A DNA stretch of 38,199 nt from Deltaproteobacteria bacterium (GTDB taxonomy: Bacteria; Myxococcota; XYA12-FULL-58-9; JAFGEK01), in contig JAFGEK010000185.1 of assembly GCA_016931625.1 (NCBI GenBank), positions 1-38,199 on the forward strand. The letters run 5' to 3'. Shown here in pieces: positions 9,485 through 17,891 of this stretch. Numbering within the stretch: the stretch's first letter is position 1; every line of letters starts with the position of its first letter. The notes beneath the pieces were generated by a model. It saw only the letters and a list, made by a program, of their open reading frames with translations, was not told the DNA's origin and searched no databases. Made by a program: the position numbers and the translations under genes.

Positions 9485-9981
9485 ATGTATAGTAGCAAAA
9501 TGGTGCAAAACACTGACAAACATATAGGTAATGCACCAACCTGGGGAACTTTTAACGATAGTGAAATATTAACGCATAAGTTGCGAGATCTTGCGAGGCC
9601 ATTTTGGGCGAATCCAACAAAGCCGATGAAGGATTAAATGATCTTAAAGCGCGAATGGCGCTTACTTTTAGATGGTATCTTGGTTTTTCTTCACGCTGGG
9701 CTTTGACCGGCGAACCAACACGACAGGCTGATTACCAGATTTGGTGTGGTCCAGCTATTGGTTCATTTAATCGTTGGGTTAAAGGTACTTGGCTTGAGCC
9801 TTTAGAATCTCGTGATGTCTCTTGTGTAGCGACAGCAATTCTTTTTGGAGCTGCAACGCTTGCACGACGTGAAGCGGCTGTTCGTGCGGGATTAGAAAAT
9901 GTGCCTTCGGCAACACAAATTTCTTACCCTCTAGATCTTGACGAAAGGCTGTTACCACAGGCAATGTCAGCTTGTGCGTAA
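9485..9981 (+). pseudogene. PfaD-type enoyl reductase remnant with internal deletion and frameshift
   Basis: Two short frames lie one after the other. The first (9485-9637) starts at an ATG with a strong AAGGAG site. It encodes about 50 residues whose end, ILTHKLRDLARPF, resembles the N terminus of PfaD proteins. The second frame (open from 9580, stop at 9979-9981) contains ARMALTFRWYLGFSSRW, DYQIWCGPAIGSFNRWVKGTW and a tail. This closely matches the extreme C terminus of PfaD from polyunsaturated fatty acid and polyketide clusters. Full PfaD has over 500 residues; the whole flavin-binding TIM barrel is missing and the two ends are out of frame at about 9600-9635. This looks like a gene destroyed by one internal deletion. 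No pfaA, pfaB or pfaC is nearby. A C-terminal stand-alone protein from the TTG at 9604 is possible but less likely. Confidence 0.8.
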
Positions 9982-10005
9982 AGTTTGCCTGATAGGCATT
10001 TTACG
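9977..10005 (+). other. Stem-loop over the pfaD remnant stop codon
   Basis: Outer arms CGTAAA/TTTACG enclose an inner TGCC/GGCA stem, overlapping the TAA. There is no T tract after it, so it is not a canonical terminator. It may still stabilise or end a transcript. Confidence 0.35.
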
Positions 10006-10158
10006 TCAGGTGTAGTTGTTGAGCATGCAAATAAGGTTCAACGAATACTGTGTTTAAAATCGCAGATCCCTAAGTAACCGAAGTTGTAGTCACAACATTG
10101 TCACTATAAATTTTCTTGCAGGTGCATTGCGATATCGTATCTGCAGTATACTCTATGA

Positions 10159-10212
10159 GCATAGCTTCGCTATGCCCTAATAACACCAACTAATCTATTG
10201 TTAGCTGGTGTT
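10159..10212 (+). repeat. Two adjacent hairpins upstream of pyk
   Basis: The first is GCATAGC-TTC-GCTATGC (10159-10175), a perfect 7-bp stem with a 3-nt loop. The second pairs AACACCAACTA (10182-10192) with TAGCTGGTGTT (10202-10212), an 11-bp stem with one mismatch. They end about 15 nt before the pyk ATG and would lie in its leader if transcription starts upstream. Neither has a T tract. Confidence 0.5.
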
Positions 10213-10227
10213 ATAATTAGCGCGAAG

Positions 10228-11673
10228 ATGAAAGTGAGTTTATCGTTGTATAGAAAAACTAAAATCATTTGTACTATCGGCCCGTCAACATTTACCCCAG
10301 AGATGGTGCGTGAATTGCTACTGGCAGGCATGGATGTAGTACGTTTTAATTTCTCACACGGATCACAAGAAGAACACGCCAAAGGAATAGCTTTGGTGCG
10401 TGCTGAAGCAGAAAAACTGGGACGGCAAGTTGCAATTATCGCCGACCTGCAGGGTCCAAAAATTCGTACAAATAACTTTCCTAATGGCGCCATTGAGCTT
10501 TTAGATGGCACTGAAGTAAAAATTGTGCATTCTCAAGAAGACGGCGCTCCCGGATTAATTACCACTAAATTTGATCCATTAGTACGAGATAGCACCATCG
10601 GTGATCGTATTCTTATGAACGATGGGTTAATTGAGCTAGTAGTAGAGAGAAAAGACGCCGAAGGCTTAGTTTGCTCAGTAATTCATGGTGGTGAGCTTAA
10701 AGATCGACGAGGTATTAATTTACCCTTTGTTAAGCTTGATGTCAGTGCCATGACTGACAAAGATATTGCCGATGCTCGTTTTGCTTTAGCCCATGATGTT
10801 GACTTTATTGCTTTATCTTTTGTGCGTTCGGCGCGTGATATTTTTCAGTTAAAAGATCTTATCGATCAACAGACACGCCCAGTTCAAGTAATTGCTAAAA
10901 TTGAAAAACCCGAAGCAGTAGAAGATCTTGAACAGATCCTGCATGCAGCAGATGCAGTAATGGTAGCCCGCGGTGATCTTGGTGTTGAGATGGGCATTGA
11001 AAAAGTGCCAGCAGTTCAAAAACGTATCATCCGCGAAGCATTATGCCACGGTGTACCAGTTATCACTGCTACCCAAATGCTAGAATCGATGATTGTTAGC
11101 CCACGCCCAACTCGGGCAGAAGCCTCAGATGTTGCTAACGCAGTTTTTGATGGTACTGATGCAATTATGCTTTCAGGTGAAACTTCAGTAGGCAAGTATC
11201 CTATCGATGCAGTCAAGATAATGGTGCAAATTGCCGAAGACGCCGAAAAGCAAGAGGTCTTTTTTAATTTTGACGATTGGCAAATCCTTGACAGTTCTTC
11301 ATCAAAACAAGGTATGTCGTTAGGTAAATCAGCACGTTTATTTGCCGAAGATATGCAAGCTACGGCATTGGCTTGTTTATCTGATACTGGTAATGCTGCA
11401 ATTCGCTTAACTTCGCAGCGACCACAAATACCAGTCTATATGTTTTCAACTCGTCTTGATAGCGTACGCAGAATGAATTTAGTACGTGGTGCCTATGCAT
11501 TCTGGCTACAAGACAGTCTGCCACCCGGAAAAGTATTTCCGATGATGGAGTCGCTATTGGTAGAGCGCGGTCTTATAAAAGCCGGTGATATAGTAGTTTA
11601 TACCGCAGGTATTTCATTGAATCATGCGGTTACTACAAACACGATTCATATACGTACAGCTCTTCGAGACTAA
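10228..11673 (+). CDS. pyk: Pyruvate kinase
   Basis: Pyruvate kinase converts phosphoenolpyruvate and ADP to pyruvate and ATP at the end of glycolysis. With the ATG at 10228 the protein has 481 residues, the normal length. An in-frame TTG at 10198 would add ten residues and lies inside a hairpin arm. Family motifs are KIICTIGPST, GMDVVRFNFSHG, IADLQGPKIR, the signature IAKIEKPEAVEDLEQIL, VMVARGDLGVEMG and ATQMLESMI. The C-terminal regulatory domain is present from about residue 345. It stands alone, with the hairpins upstream as the only visible candidate for control and the MFS gene 82 bp downstream. Confidence 0.97.
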   Translation: MKVSLSLYRKTKIICTIGPSTFTPEMVRELLLAGMDVVRFNFSHGSQEEHAKGIALVRAEAEKLGRQVAIIADLQGPKIRTNNFPNGAIELLDGTEVKIVHSQEDGAPGLITTKFDPLVRDSTIGDRILMNDGLIELVVERKDAEGLVCSVIHGGELKDRRGINLPFVKLDVSAMTDKDIADARFALAHDVDFIALSFVRSARDIFQLKDLIDQQTRPVQVIAKIEKPEAVEDLEQILHAADAVMVARGDLGVEMGIEKVPAVQKRIIREALCHGVPVITATQMLESMIVSPRPTRAEASDVANAVFDGTDAIMLSGETSVGKYPIDAVKIMVQIAEDAEKQEVFFNFDDWQILDSSSSKQGMSLGKSARLFAEDMQATALACLSDTGNAAIRLTSQRPQIPVYMFSTRLDSVRRMNLVRGAYAFWLQDSLPPGKVFPMMESLLVERGLIKAGDIVVYTAGISLNHAVTTNTIHIRTALRD

Positions 11674-11755
11674 TTTTTTTTAAAGCGAAATTTTTACTAT
11701 CATCAATTAGCGATAATCTGTCATAGAGTCTGTTTTAATCGTTAAAAACAGTGCT

Positions 11756-13021
11756 ATGAACCAAACAACAGATAAAAAGCTGATCCGCAAAAACATCATT
11801 TTACAATCCCTTGATTCCGGTATTTTTATGTCGGGCATGGTGTTTTTTCATCAGATGACAATTTTGGTGGCGTTAATTCAAAAACTATATGATTCACCTA
11901 TAATCGTTAGTCTTATATCAGCGATATTTTTTATTGGTTATAATCTGCCTGGGCTATTTACCACACGTTTAGCTGAGCGCTTTCGTTATAGAAAAAAATT
12001 CATTGCAACGTGTGGTTTTATTCAGCGTTTATTCGTTATTTGCATGGCTTTGTCTTTATCGTTGCTTGATACATTAGGACCAAAACCAACTGCAGTATTA
12101 ATATTGATTTTCTATGCATGTTTTTCTTCAATAGGTGGTTTTTATAATGCAACCTGGATTGATTTTTGCGGCAAAACAATTCCAGTAAATTTTCGTGCAC
12201 GAACTAACGCTATTCGTACAGCTATCGCAGGTATTGGCGGTATATTAGCACCACCGTTGATTGATGTCTTATTGCTGCATTATGCTTTTCCCAATAATTA
12301 TCAGTTTGTCATTTTGATTGGTGCCGTATTATTATTTATGTCATTTATTTGTTTTATACAAATCAAAGAGGTCGAACCTTCACCACCAGTAAAGAAAAAA
12401 GATACTCGCACTTATTTTGCATCACTTATTGCTGTACTACGTACAGATACTAATTTTGTAAAATTTCTATTAACACAAATATTATTGAGTGTTTCAGAGT
12501 GTGGTGCGGCATTTTATACTTATTTTGCTTTAAATACATTTGATCCATCATTAGTTAATAAAAGCACGGTAGTGTTTTATACTCTACTTTTAAATATTGG
12601 TTTTTCTGCATCTGGTATTGTTATTGGATATATTGGTGATAAACTGGGTAATTTGCAGGTAGCTAGACTTGGTGCATTTATTTCACTATCAACTTTATTG
12701 ATAGTGTCATTTTTTCCGGCGCCGGCTAATTTATATTTAGTGTTTCTGTTAGTTGGCATTAGTACCAATGCGCGGCTTAATAGTTTTCAAGTTATACTTA
12801 CTGAATTTGGTGATGCCAAAAGTAGAATACGTTATACAACCTTAGCCACTGCCTTGGCAGGCGCATCTTTTGGGGTAATGCCATTTTTAGGTGGAATATT
12901 TCTTGATATCGTAAAAATAAAGTTTACGACGCTATTTGTTTTTAGTGCGCTATTTGCGCTTCTAGCTTTGTTGTCCTTTACTTATATCGTGAAAGACCCT
13001 CGTACGCGGCGATATTCTTAA
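11756..13021 (+). CDS. MFS family transporter
   Basis: This 421-residue protein is almost entirely hydrophobic helices separated by short polar loops, with about 12 predicted membrane segments. A central charged loop (about residues 204-215, EVEPSPPVKKKDTR) splits it into two halves, as in the major facilitator superfamily. The loop after helix 2 carries TTRLAERFRYRKK, comparable with the MFS loop motif, and the second half has GYIGDKLGNLQVARLGAF at the equivalent place. The substrate cannot be predicted. A 7-bp inverted repeat (CTGTTTT/AAAACAG, 11730-11751) ends five bases before the ATG and could mask its ribosome site. It is flanked by pyk and, after a 197-bp gap, the dprA cluster. Confidence 0.85.
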   Translation: MNQTTDKKLIRKNIILQSLDSGIFMSGMVFFHQMTILVALIQKLYDSPIIVSLISAIFFIGYNLPGLFTTRLAERFRYRKKFIATCGFIQRLFVICMALSLSLLDTLGPKPTAVLILIFYACFSSIGGFYNATWIDFCGKTIPVNFRARTNAIRTAIAGIGGILAPPLIDVLLLHYAFPNNYQFVILIGAVLLFMSFICFIQIKEVEPSPPVKKKDTRTYFASLIAVLRTDTNFVKFLLTQILLSVSECGAAFYTYFALNTFDPSLVNKSTVVFYTLLLNIGFSASGIVIGYIGDKLGNLQVARLGAFISLSTLLIVSFFPAPANLYLVFLLVGISTNARLNSFQVILTEFGDAKSRIRYTTLATALAGASFGVMPFLGGIFLDIVKIKFTTLFVFSALFALLALLSFTYIVKDPRTRRYS

Positions 13022-13122
13022 GGCGTGTCCCTAAATTGTCTACATACCCTAATAGCAAAAAGTAAGCAGGTACCGTTGTTTTTTTACAACACTATATAGA
13101 GTTGATAAATCGTTAATTTTTT

Positions 13123-13139
13123 TGTCGCAATTTGCGACA
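13123..13139 (+). promoter_or_regulatory. Perfect 17-bp palindrome, likely activator site upstream of dprA
   Basis: TGTCGCA-ATT-TGCGACA has two perfect 7-bp arms. Its centre is 58 bp upstream of the TGGC of a sigma-54-like promoter. The same palindrome occurs at 36887 and 36921 before another sigma-54-like promoter with nearly the same spacing, which makes a specific regulator site likely. Confidence 0.7.
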
Positions 13140-13187
13140 CCTAAAGTTCTCACTAAATCAATCATACGTTATTTCAACAAGTTAGAT

Positions 13188-13204
13188 TTGGCATGCAATT
13201 TGTT
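13188..13204 (+). promoter_or_regulatory. Sigma-54-like -24/-12 promoter of dprA
   Basis: TTGGCATG-N4-TTGTT matches the sigma-54 consensus with the correct GG-to-TG spacing; the usual C of the -12 TTGC is T here. Predicted transcription start is near 13214, only about five bases before the dprA ATG, which has no ribosome site. The message would therefore be nearly leaderless. The upstream palindrome supports the call. Confidence 0.6.
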
Positions 13205-13218
13205 AATGTCATTCATTT

Positions 13219-14046
13219 ATGAATAATAGCATTCAATCATTACTTGCTTTGCTGGTCAGTTACCCAAATAAGCGCGCCCAGCTCACCCAACAATTATTAA
13301 CAACTAGTGACCCAACCATTGTTGCCAATCAACCAGAATGGCGACCCAAACCTGAAGCGTGGCGTTTAGCGGCAAAGCAAAAAATCATTCTTAATATGTT
13401 TAATATTCATTGTTTAACATGCACCGAATTCCCACCTTCTTTATTACGGGTGCGTCCATTGCCCCCGGTCTTATTTATTCGTGGTAATGTGGCAGCATTA
13501 AAAAAAACAGCAATTAGTATTGTTGGTGCAAGAAACGCTCAAAACGGGCCGCGTGAATGGGCGATTGAAATGGCGCGATACGCCGTTGCCGCTGGTTTTG
13601 TAGTGGCTTCAGGTGGCGCTTTAGGAGTTGATGCTGCTGCTCATTGCGGGGCAATAGCTGCAAGAGGTTTAACGGTTGCATATCTTGGTGTTGCTGCTGA
13701 TCAAATTTATCCAGCCTCAAATCGTTGCCTATTTGAAAGAATTCTTACTAAAAATGGGGCTCTGGTTTCTGAGCATCCACCGTTAACCAATACATTTGCC
13801 TCAAGTCATGCGCTGCGCAACCGTTTTATCGCTGGGTGTGCAAAACATTTATTGATTGCGCAAGCAGCGCTTCAATCTGGCACTTTATCAACCGCTAATT
13901 TTGCGCGCCGCTTAAATACGCAAATTTGGGTGCCTCCAGCAGCAATTGGGGGTGAGCGCTCGGGGATTAATAAATTATTAGAAGATGGTATTGCAAAAGA
14001 ACTTAAGTCTCTAGAAGATGTTTTTTCAATCGCCACACGAGAGTAA
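13219..14046 (+). CDS. dprA: DprA/Smf family DNA-processing protein, short form
   Basis: DprA loads RecA onto incoming single-stranded DNA during natural transformation. The 275-residue product holds the Rossmann-like core. Visible motifs are PPVLFIRGN (83-90), ISIVGARNA (99-107), SGGALGVDAAAH (131-142), SEHPP (184-188), the RNR in LRNRFIAG (199-206), and LQSGTLSTANFA (218-229). The usual SGLARGID is changed to SGGALGVD, so the Arg there is lost. Both the N-terminal SAM/HhH domain and a C-terminal winged helix are absent. No ribosome site precedes the ATG. It begins a plus-strand run with pgpA and cinA, the latter also linked to competence, behind a probable sigma-54 promoter. Confidence 0.88.
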   Translation: MNNSIQSLLALLVSYPNKRAQLTQQLLTTSDPTIVANQPEWRPKPEAWRLAAKQKIILNMFNIHCLTCTEFPPSLLRVRPLPPVLFIRGNVAALKKTAISIVGARNAQNGPREWAIEMARYAVAAGFVVASGGALGVDAAAHCGAIAARGLTVAYLGVAADQIYPASNRCLFERILTKNGALVSEHPPLTNTFASSHALRNRFIAGCAKHLLIAQAALQSGTLSTANFARRLNTQIWVPPAAIGGERSGINKLLEDGIAKELKSLEDVFSIATRE

Positions 14047-14089
14047 TTGCCCAACAATTGCCTAAGAACATGTGCATTAGTAGCAGATT

Positions 14090-14632
14090 ATGCTAAAGCT
14101 TGCGGTTATCATGAACCAAGATAATTCTATCTCATCAGGACAAGCAAAAAATACCGCACCACGTTCGTTTGCTGATCATATTGTATTAGCACTTTCAAGC
14201 GTTTTTGGTCTTGGCTATTTGCCAAAAGCGCCGGGAACTTTTGGTACCTTAGCGGCTATACCACTTTGGTATGTTATGGCGCATCTATCGTTATGGATTT
14301 TTATATTGATAACTGTAGGTGCTATTTTTATTGCAACGCTAATATCGCAACATGCCGAGCGAATTTATCAAACTCATGATGTGCGTCATATTGTTATTGA
14401 CGAAGTAGTTGGTTTATTGGTGACCGTATTTGGTGTACCTTTTGCCTTACCAGAAGTGATTACAGCTTTTGTGGTGTTTCGCTGTCTTGATATGTTAAAG
14501 CCACCTCCCATACGTTGGTTTGATAAAAATGTTAGCGGTGGTTTTGGTGTTGTTATTGATGATGTGATCGCAGGTTTTGTAGGTTGCGTATTGCTACACT
14601 TTGCGCGTTTTGTTTTAGGGGGTTGGTGGTAA
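14090..14632 (+). CDS. pgpA: Phosphatidylglycerophosphatase A
   Basis: PgpA dephosphorylates phosphatidylglycerophosphate to phosphatidylglycerol in the inner membrane. The 180-residue protein carries the family motifs GLGYLPKAPGTFGTLAAIP, HIVIDEVVGLLVTV, FRCLDMLKPPPIRWFDK and GGFGVVIDDVIAG. Hydrophobic helices lie between them. The first ATG (14090) is used here; a second ATG at 14111 would shorten it by seven residues, and neither has a clear ribosome site. It lies 43 bp after dprA and only four bases before cinA. The pgpA-cinA pairing is seen in many bacteria. Confidence 0.93.
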   Translation: MLKLAVIMNQDNSISSGQAKNTAPRSFADHIVLALSSVFGLGYLPKAPGTFGTLAAIPLWYVMAHLSLWIFILITVGAIFIATLISQHAERIYQTHDVRHIVIDEVVGLLVTVFGVPFALPEVITAFVVFRCLDMLKPPPIRWFDKNVSGGFGVVIDDVIAGFVGCVLLHFARFVLGGWW

Positions 14633-14636
14633 AACC

Positions 14637-15869
14637 ATGAGTTCATTAATGCGTATTGAAGTTTTAGCAACAGGTGACGAGTTACTTGATGGTCGGGTGG
14701 TTGATACTAACACGGCACGTTTAGCTGATGCCTTAGTACCTTGGGGGCTTGAAATCGCACAACGCACAACCGTGCGTGACCGAGAAGCCGATATCGTACG
14801 TGAAGCTCGGGCAGTTATTGCCCGCGGCACAAAATTATGTGTTGTTAGTGGGGGCTTAGGTACAACTAGCGACGATTTGACTCGTGAAGCTTTTGCAAAT
14901 CTCGCGCAAGTTTCTTTAATTCGTGATCAGCAAGTACTAGCTCAGATCAAAGAACGTTTAACTAAGCGTGGTTATCCCTTGCTTGATAGCTTGGCAAAAC
15001 AAGCAGATCGACCTGCAGGCGCTGAAATTATTGATAATCCAGTTGGTTCAGCGCCGGGTTTTGCCCTTAGCGTAAATGGCTGTTGTTTTGTGTCATTACC
15101 AGGGGTGCCACGCGAATTTGAGGCAATGATGACTGCGGGGGTACTTGATCGCCTAACTTTACCCAAGCAGCCATTAGTGCGTCGATTATTTAAGTGTTTA
15201 GGTAATAGTGAGGCAGCCATTGGTGAAAGCTTAGCTCCACTTGTTGACCTTGCTCCATTGATTAGAGTTGGCTATCGTGCTGCTTTCCCAGAAGTGCATG
15301 TAACGTTAATTGCCACCCAAGATCAAAGCGAGATGCTTTTAAAAGCCGCAAATTTTGTACGGCAAGCTTTAGGATATTACGTTTTTAGTGAAAGTAGCGA
15401 TACCATTGCCACTGTTGTAATAAACGCATTAAAAAACCAAAGTGCAACTGTTAGCACGGCTGAGTCTTGCACTAGCGGGCTAATTGCTGACACCTTAACC
15501 GATGTTTCAGGTGCTAGTGAAGTCTTTATTGGCGGCGTATCAGCATATGCTAACTCGGTAAAAGTTGAAATTTTAGATGTGCCGCAAGCAATTCTCGATG
15601 AACATGGGGCAGTTAGTGAGCCTACAGTTGCAGCCATGGCCAAAGGGGCACAAAAACATCTAAAATCAACTTATGCTTTAGCCACTAGCGGTATTCTCGG
15701 GCCCTCTGGTGGCAGCGCTGAAAAACCTGTGGGTACGATTTGGTTAGCATTAGCGGGGCCTACAGGGGTAAAAACAAAAAAAATAATATTACCTTTTGAT
15801 CGTAGGCGTAATAAAATTTTAGCAGTTGAACATGCCCTTGATTTATTAAGGCGCGAGCTTAAAGGTTAA
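14637..15869 (+). CDS. cinA: CinA, competence/damage-inducible protein (NMN amidase/ADP-ribose pyrophosphatase family)
   Basis: The 410-residue protein has both domains of full-length CinA. The N-terminal molybdopterin-binding-like domain (about 1-170) has EVLATGDELLDGRVVDTNT, SGGLGTTSDDLTREAFA and FVSLPGVPREFEAMM. The C-terminal CinA/PncC amidase domain (about 255-405) has TAESCTSGLIADTLTDV, FIGGVSAYANSVK and SGILGPSGGSAEKPVGTIW. Family members hydrolyse ADP-ribose or deamidate nicotinamide mononucleotide for NAD recycling and are often co-regulated with competence genes. The start could be the ATG at 14637 or that at 14649. It follows pgpA by four bases. recA, a frequent downstream partner, is absent; an unrelated secreted-protein gene follows. 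Confidence 0.95.
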   Translation: MSSLMRIEVLATGDELLDGRVVDTNTARLADALVPWGLEIAQRTTVRDREADIVREARAVIARGTKLCVVSGGLGTTSDDLTREAFANLAQVSLIRDQQVLAQIKERLTKRGYPLLDSLAKQADRPAGAEIIDNPVGSAPGFALSVNGCCFVSLPGVPREFEAMMTAGVLDRLTLPKQPLVRRLFKCLGNSEAAIGESLAPLVDLAPLIRVGYRAAFPEVHVTLIATQDQSEMLLKAANFVRQALGYYVFSESSDTIATVVINALKNQSATVSTAESCTSGLIADTLTDVSGASEVFIGGVSAYANSVKVEILDVPQAILDEHGAVSEPTVAAMAKGAQKHLKSTYALATSGILGPSGGSAEKPVGTIWLALAGPTGVKTKKIILPFDRRRNKILAVEHALDLLRRELKG

Positions 15870-15883
15870 CAATTATAACGAAG

Positions 15884-17350
15884 ATGACAGCACTATTATT
15901 AACGGCACTAATTTTTAGCACGTCTAGTGCAGAACGCTTTGCTGGTGATGCAGTAATTTGGGCTGAAATACCAAATATTTCACAAACATTTAGCAGGTTT
16001 GAGGCAACACCTTTACGTTCAGTATACCATCAAATTTTTACTGCTAGCGAACGAAAATTATTTGACAACTCGCCGGCGTCTCAGTTATTAGCGGCGATAT
16101 ATTATAATAAGAATAATGCAATACTTGATTGGCAATTAGTAATTAATGCTACCAGTTATGCATCTAAATATAACCAAGTCATAAATTCGCTATTGTTAAG
16201 AATGGGCTATAAAACCGTAAATTCAGCAAAAATTAATGAGATAGTAACATATGAATACGGGCCAAATTTTCTAATTAATGCTCTCTTACTAGAAAATGAA
16301 ATTGCACTTTCACCAAGCTCGTCAATACTGCAATCTATTAAGCAGAAAATTTCAAAACCACTTAGTTCATCTCCATCTTATGTTGCAAAAAGTGTGCAAG
16401 CATTTGATTTACGTGGTGGTGTTGATATGCAGCGCTACTATGGTATTTTGGCACACCAAAAGAATGCAAGTTTGTTAGCTGGTATTTTAGATCGCTTAGG
16501 TATGTTAGAAGCTGATTTGTTAACCTTTAGCGTGAATATTGCCAAAGATAATAGTATTCAAAGTATTGTTGAACTTAGTTTTAAAGGCCAACAAGTAAAA
16601 GGTTTGCGCAGCGTTATTGGGCCAACAGTTTTACCTCAGGATTTGCCAAAGATACCTGTAAAAGCTTTAGGATATTTTCATGCTTCAATAGCCCCTTTGC
16701 GCTTATATGAAGTAGTTACCTTGGTGGCGAATTATTTAAACCCTTTAGAAATGTCATTATTGCAAACTCAACTTAGTGATATTGAACAGCAGCTTGGTAA
16801 AAGCGTTAATAAAGATATTTTAGGAGAAGTTTATCGTATTTGGACACTTTATTTTTTAGCGGATAGCAAACAAATACTCCCGGTATTGCAGGTTGAAGTA
16901 GCTGATGCCGATGCGACTGCGAGTTTTTTAAGCGCATTAACCAATCGTTTACCAATATTAAACCCTGATATTGAGGTGCAAAAAAGCAAAATAGCTAATA
17001 TACCGGTTTATTTGATAAATAGAGGCAACACATCAATTGCAGCACTTGGTCTAAAACAAAACCAATTATTTTTAACTACTAGCCAGTCACTTTTATACAT
17101 AGCCTTAACTTCTAAAGCAAAGTTAAATAATTTTTCAGCGATCGAGTCAGCTTCAGTCTATGCGCATATGGGTGCGAAAATGTGGTCTAAGTGGCTGCAA
17201 TCATCGTATGCTGGTCGTAAAATTTTGTCTGCTGCCGCAGTGCATCATATTTCTAAAGATAAGCTAGCTGATATTTTTGGTCATACCAATTTTTCGCTTG
17301 CCAAATCAAAACGAAATCTGGCTATGAAGTTAGTAATAGGGCAAAATTAG
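15884..17350 (+). CDS. Secreted protein, DUF3352-like
   Basis: This 488-residue product starts with a short hydrophobic segment that could act as an export signal (LLLTALIFSTSSA), then a long soluble region. The blocks FHASIAPLRLYEVVTLV, GKSVNKDILGEVYRIWTLY, LQVEVADADATASFLSAL and QNQLFLTTSQSLLYIAL resemble bacterial proteins annotated DUF3352, whose biochemical role is unknown. That assignment is from memory. The N-terminal signal lacks the usual positive charges, so the real start may differ, though no better one is obvious. It begins 14 nt after cinA and ends five bases before the ATG of the next gene, so it is probably co-transcribed with both. Confidence 0.65.
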   Translation: MTALLLTALIFSTSSAERFAGDAVIWAEIPNISQTFSRFEATPLRSVYHQIFTASERKLFDNSPASQLLAAIYYNKNNAILDWQLVINATSYASKYNQVINSLLLRMGYKTVNSAKINEIVTYEYGPNFLINALLLENEIALSPSSSILQSIKQKISKPLSSSPSYVAKSVQAFDLRGGVDMQRYYGILAHQKNASLLAGILDRLGMLEADLLTFSVNIAKDNSIQSIVELSFKGQQVKGLRSVIGPTVLPQDLPKIPVKALGYFHASIAPLRLYEVVTLVANYLNPLEMSLLQTQLSDIEQQLGKSVNKDILGEVYRIWTLYFLADSKQILPVLQVEVADADATASFLSALTNRLPILNPDIEVQKSKIANIPVYLINRGNTSIAALGLKQNQLFLTTSQSLLYIALTSKAKLNNFSAIESASVYAHMGAKMWSKWLQSSYAGRKILSAAAVHHISKDKLADIFGHTNFSLAKSKRNLAMKLVIGQN

Positions 17351-17355
17351 TTTTG

Positions 17356-17886
17356 ATGAAAGAACCGCCCGAACAGGTGCATCAAGCTTTAAGCCGTAAT
17401 TTTTTATTTGCTGATCTTAACGATGACGAAATAACCGTCTTAGCTAATGAAGTATGGCTTGAACGCATACCCGCACATTCAACTATTGTCCGAGAAAATG
17501 ATGACGCCGACGCCCTTTATTTAGTTGTTGAAGGCGGAGTGAATGTCACTAAAAAAGATGGACGTTTTTTAGCTTATCTAGGGCATGATGGTTTCTTTGG
17601 TGAAATGGCGATTTTTACTGAAGGTGCCAAACGTTCTGCTACCTGTACGACTAGCTTGGATACGACATTTGCAGTTATTCGCAAAGAATCCTTTGAACAG
17701 TATTGTGAAAATAATGCAGCAAGCGCAATTAAAATCTACCGCGCCATTATTCGCACTATGGCTGAGCGTCTGCAGGCTACCAGTGCTGATTTAGCGGCTT
17801 TAATGGCAACACAAATAAAAGCACAATCAAGTATTGATTCTATTGTAGAAAAAGCGCGCAAAAAGAAACAAGAAAAGGCTTTATAA
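17356..17886 (+). CDS. Cyclic nucleotide-binding domain protein
   Basis: The 176-residue protein is essentially one cNMP-binding beta-roll (about residues 15-130) followed by a helical tail rich in Lys, Glu and Gln. The phosphate-binding cassette reads FGEMAIFTEGAKRSAT, with the Glu and Arg expected to contact the cyclic nucleotide. DADALYLVVEGGVNV and FLAYLGHDGFFGE are also typical. There is no winged-helix DNA-binding domain, so it is not a CRP-type transcription factor; it probably acts as a regulatory subunit or sensor. The start is the ATG at 17356; the preceding TTG is in frame but has no advantage. It converges with the DUF2721 gene only five bases away. Confidence 0.85.
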   Translation: MKEPPEQVHQALSRNFLFADLNDDEITVLANEVWLERIPAHSTIVRENDDADALYLVVEGGVNVTKKDGRFLAYLGHDGFFGEMAIFTEGAKRSATCTTSLDTTFAVIRKESFEQYCENNAASAIKIYRAIIRTMAERLQATSADLAALMATQIKAQSSIDSIVEKARKKKQEKAL

Positions 17887-17891
17887 TTCAA

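Noticed and set aside
17356-17886. CRP/FNR-type transcription factor
   Set aside because: Only the cyclic nucleotide-binding domain is present; there is no C-terminal helix-turn-helix.
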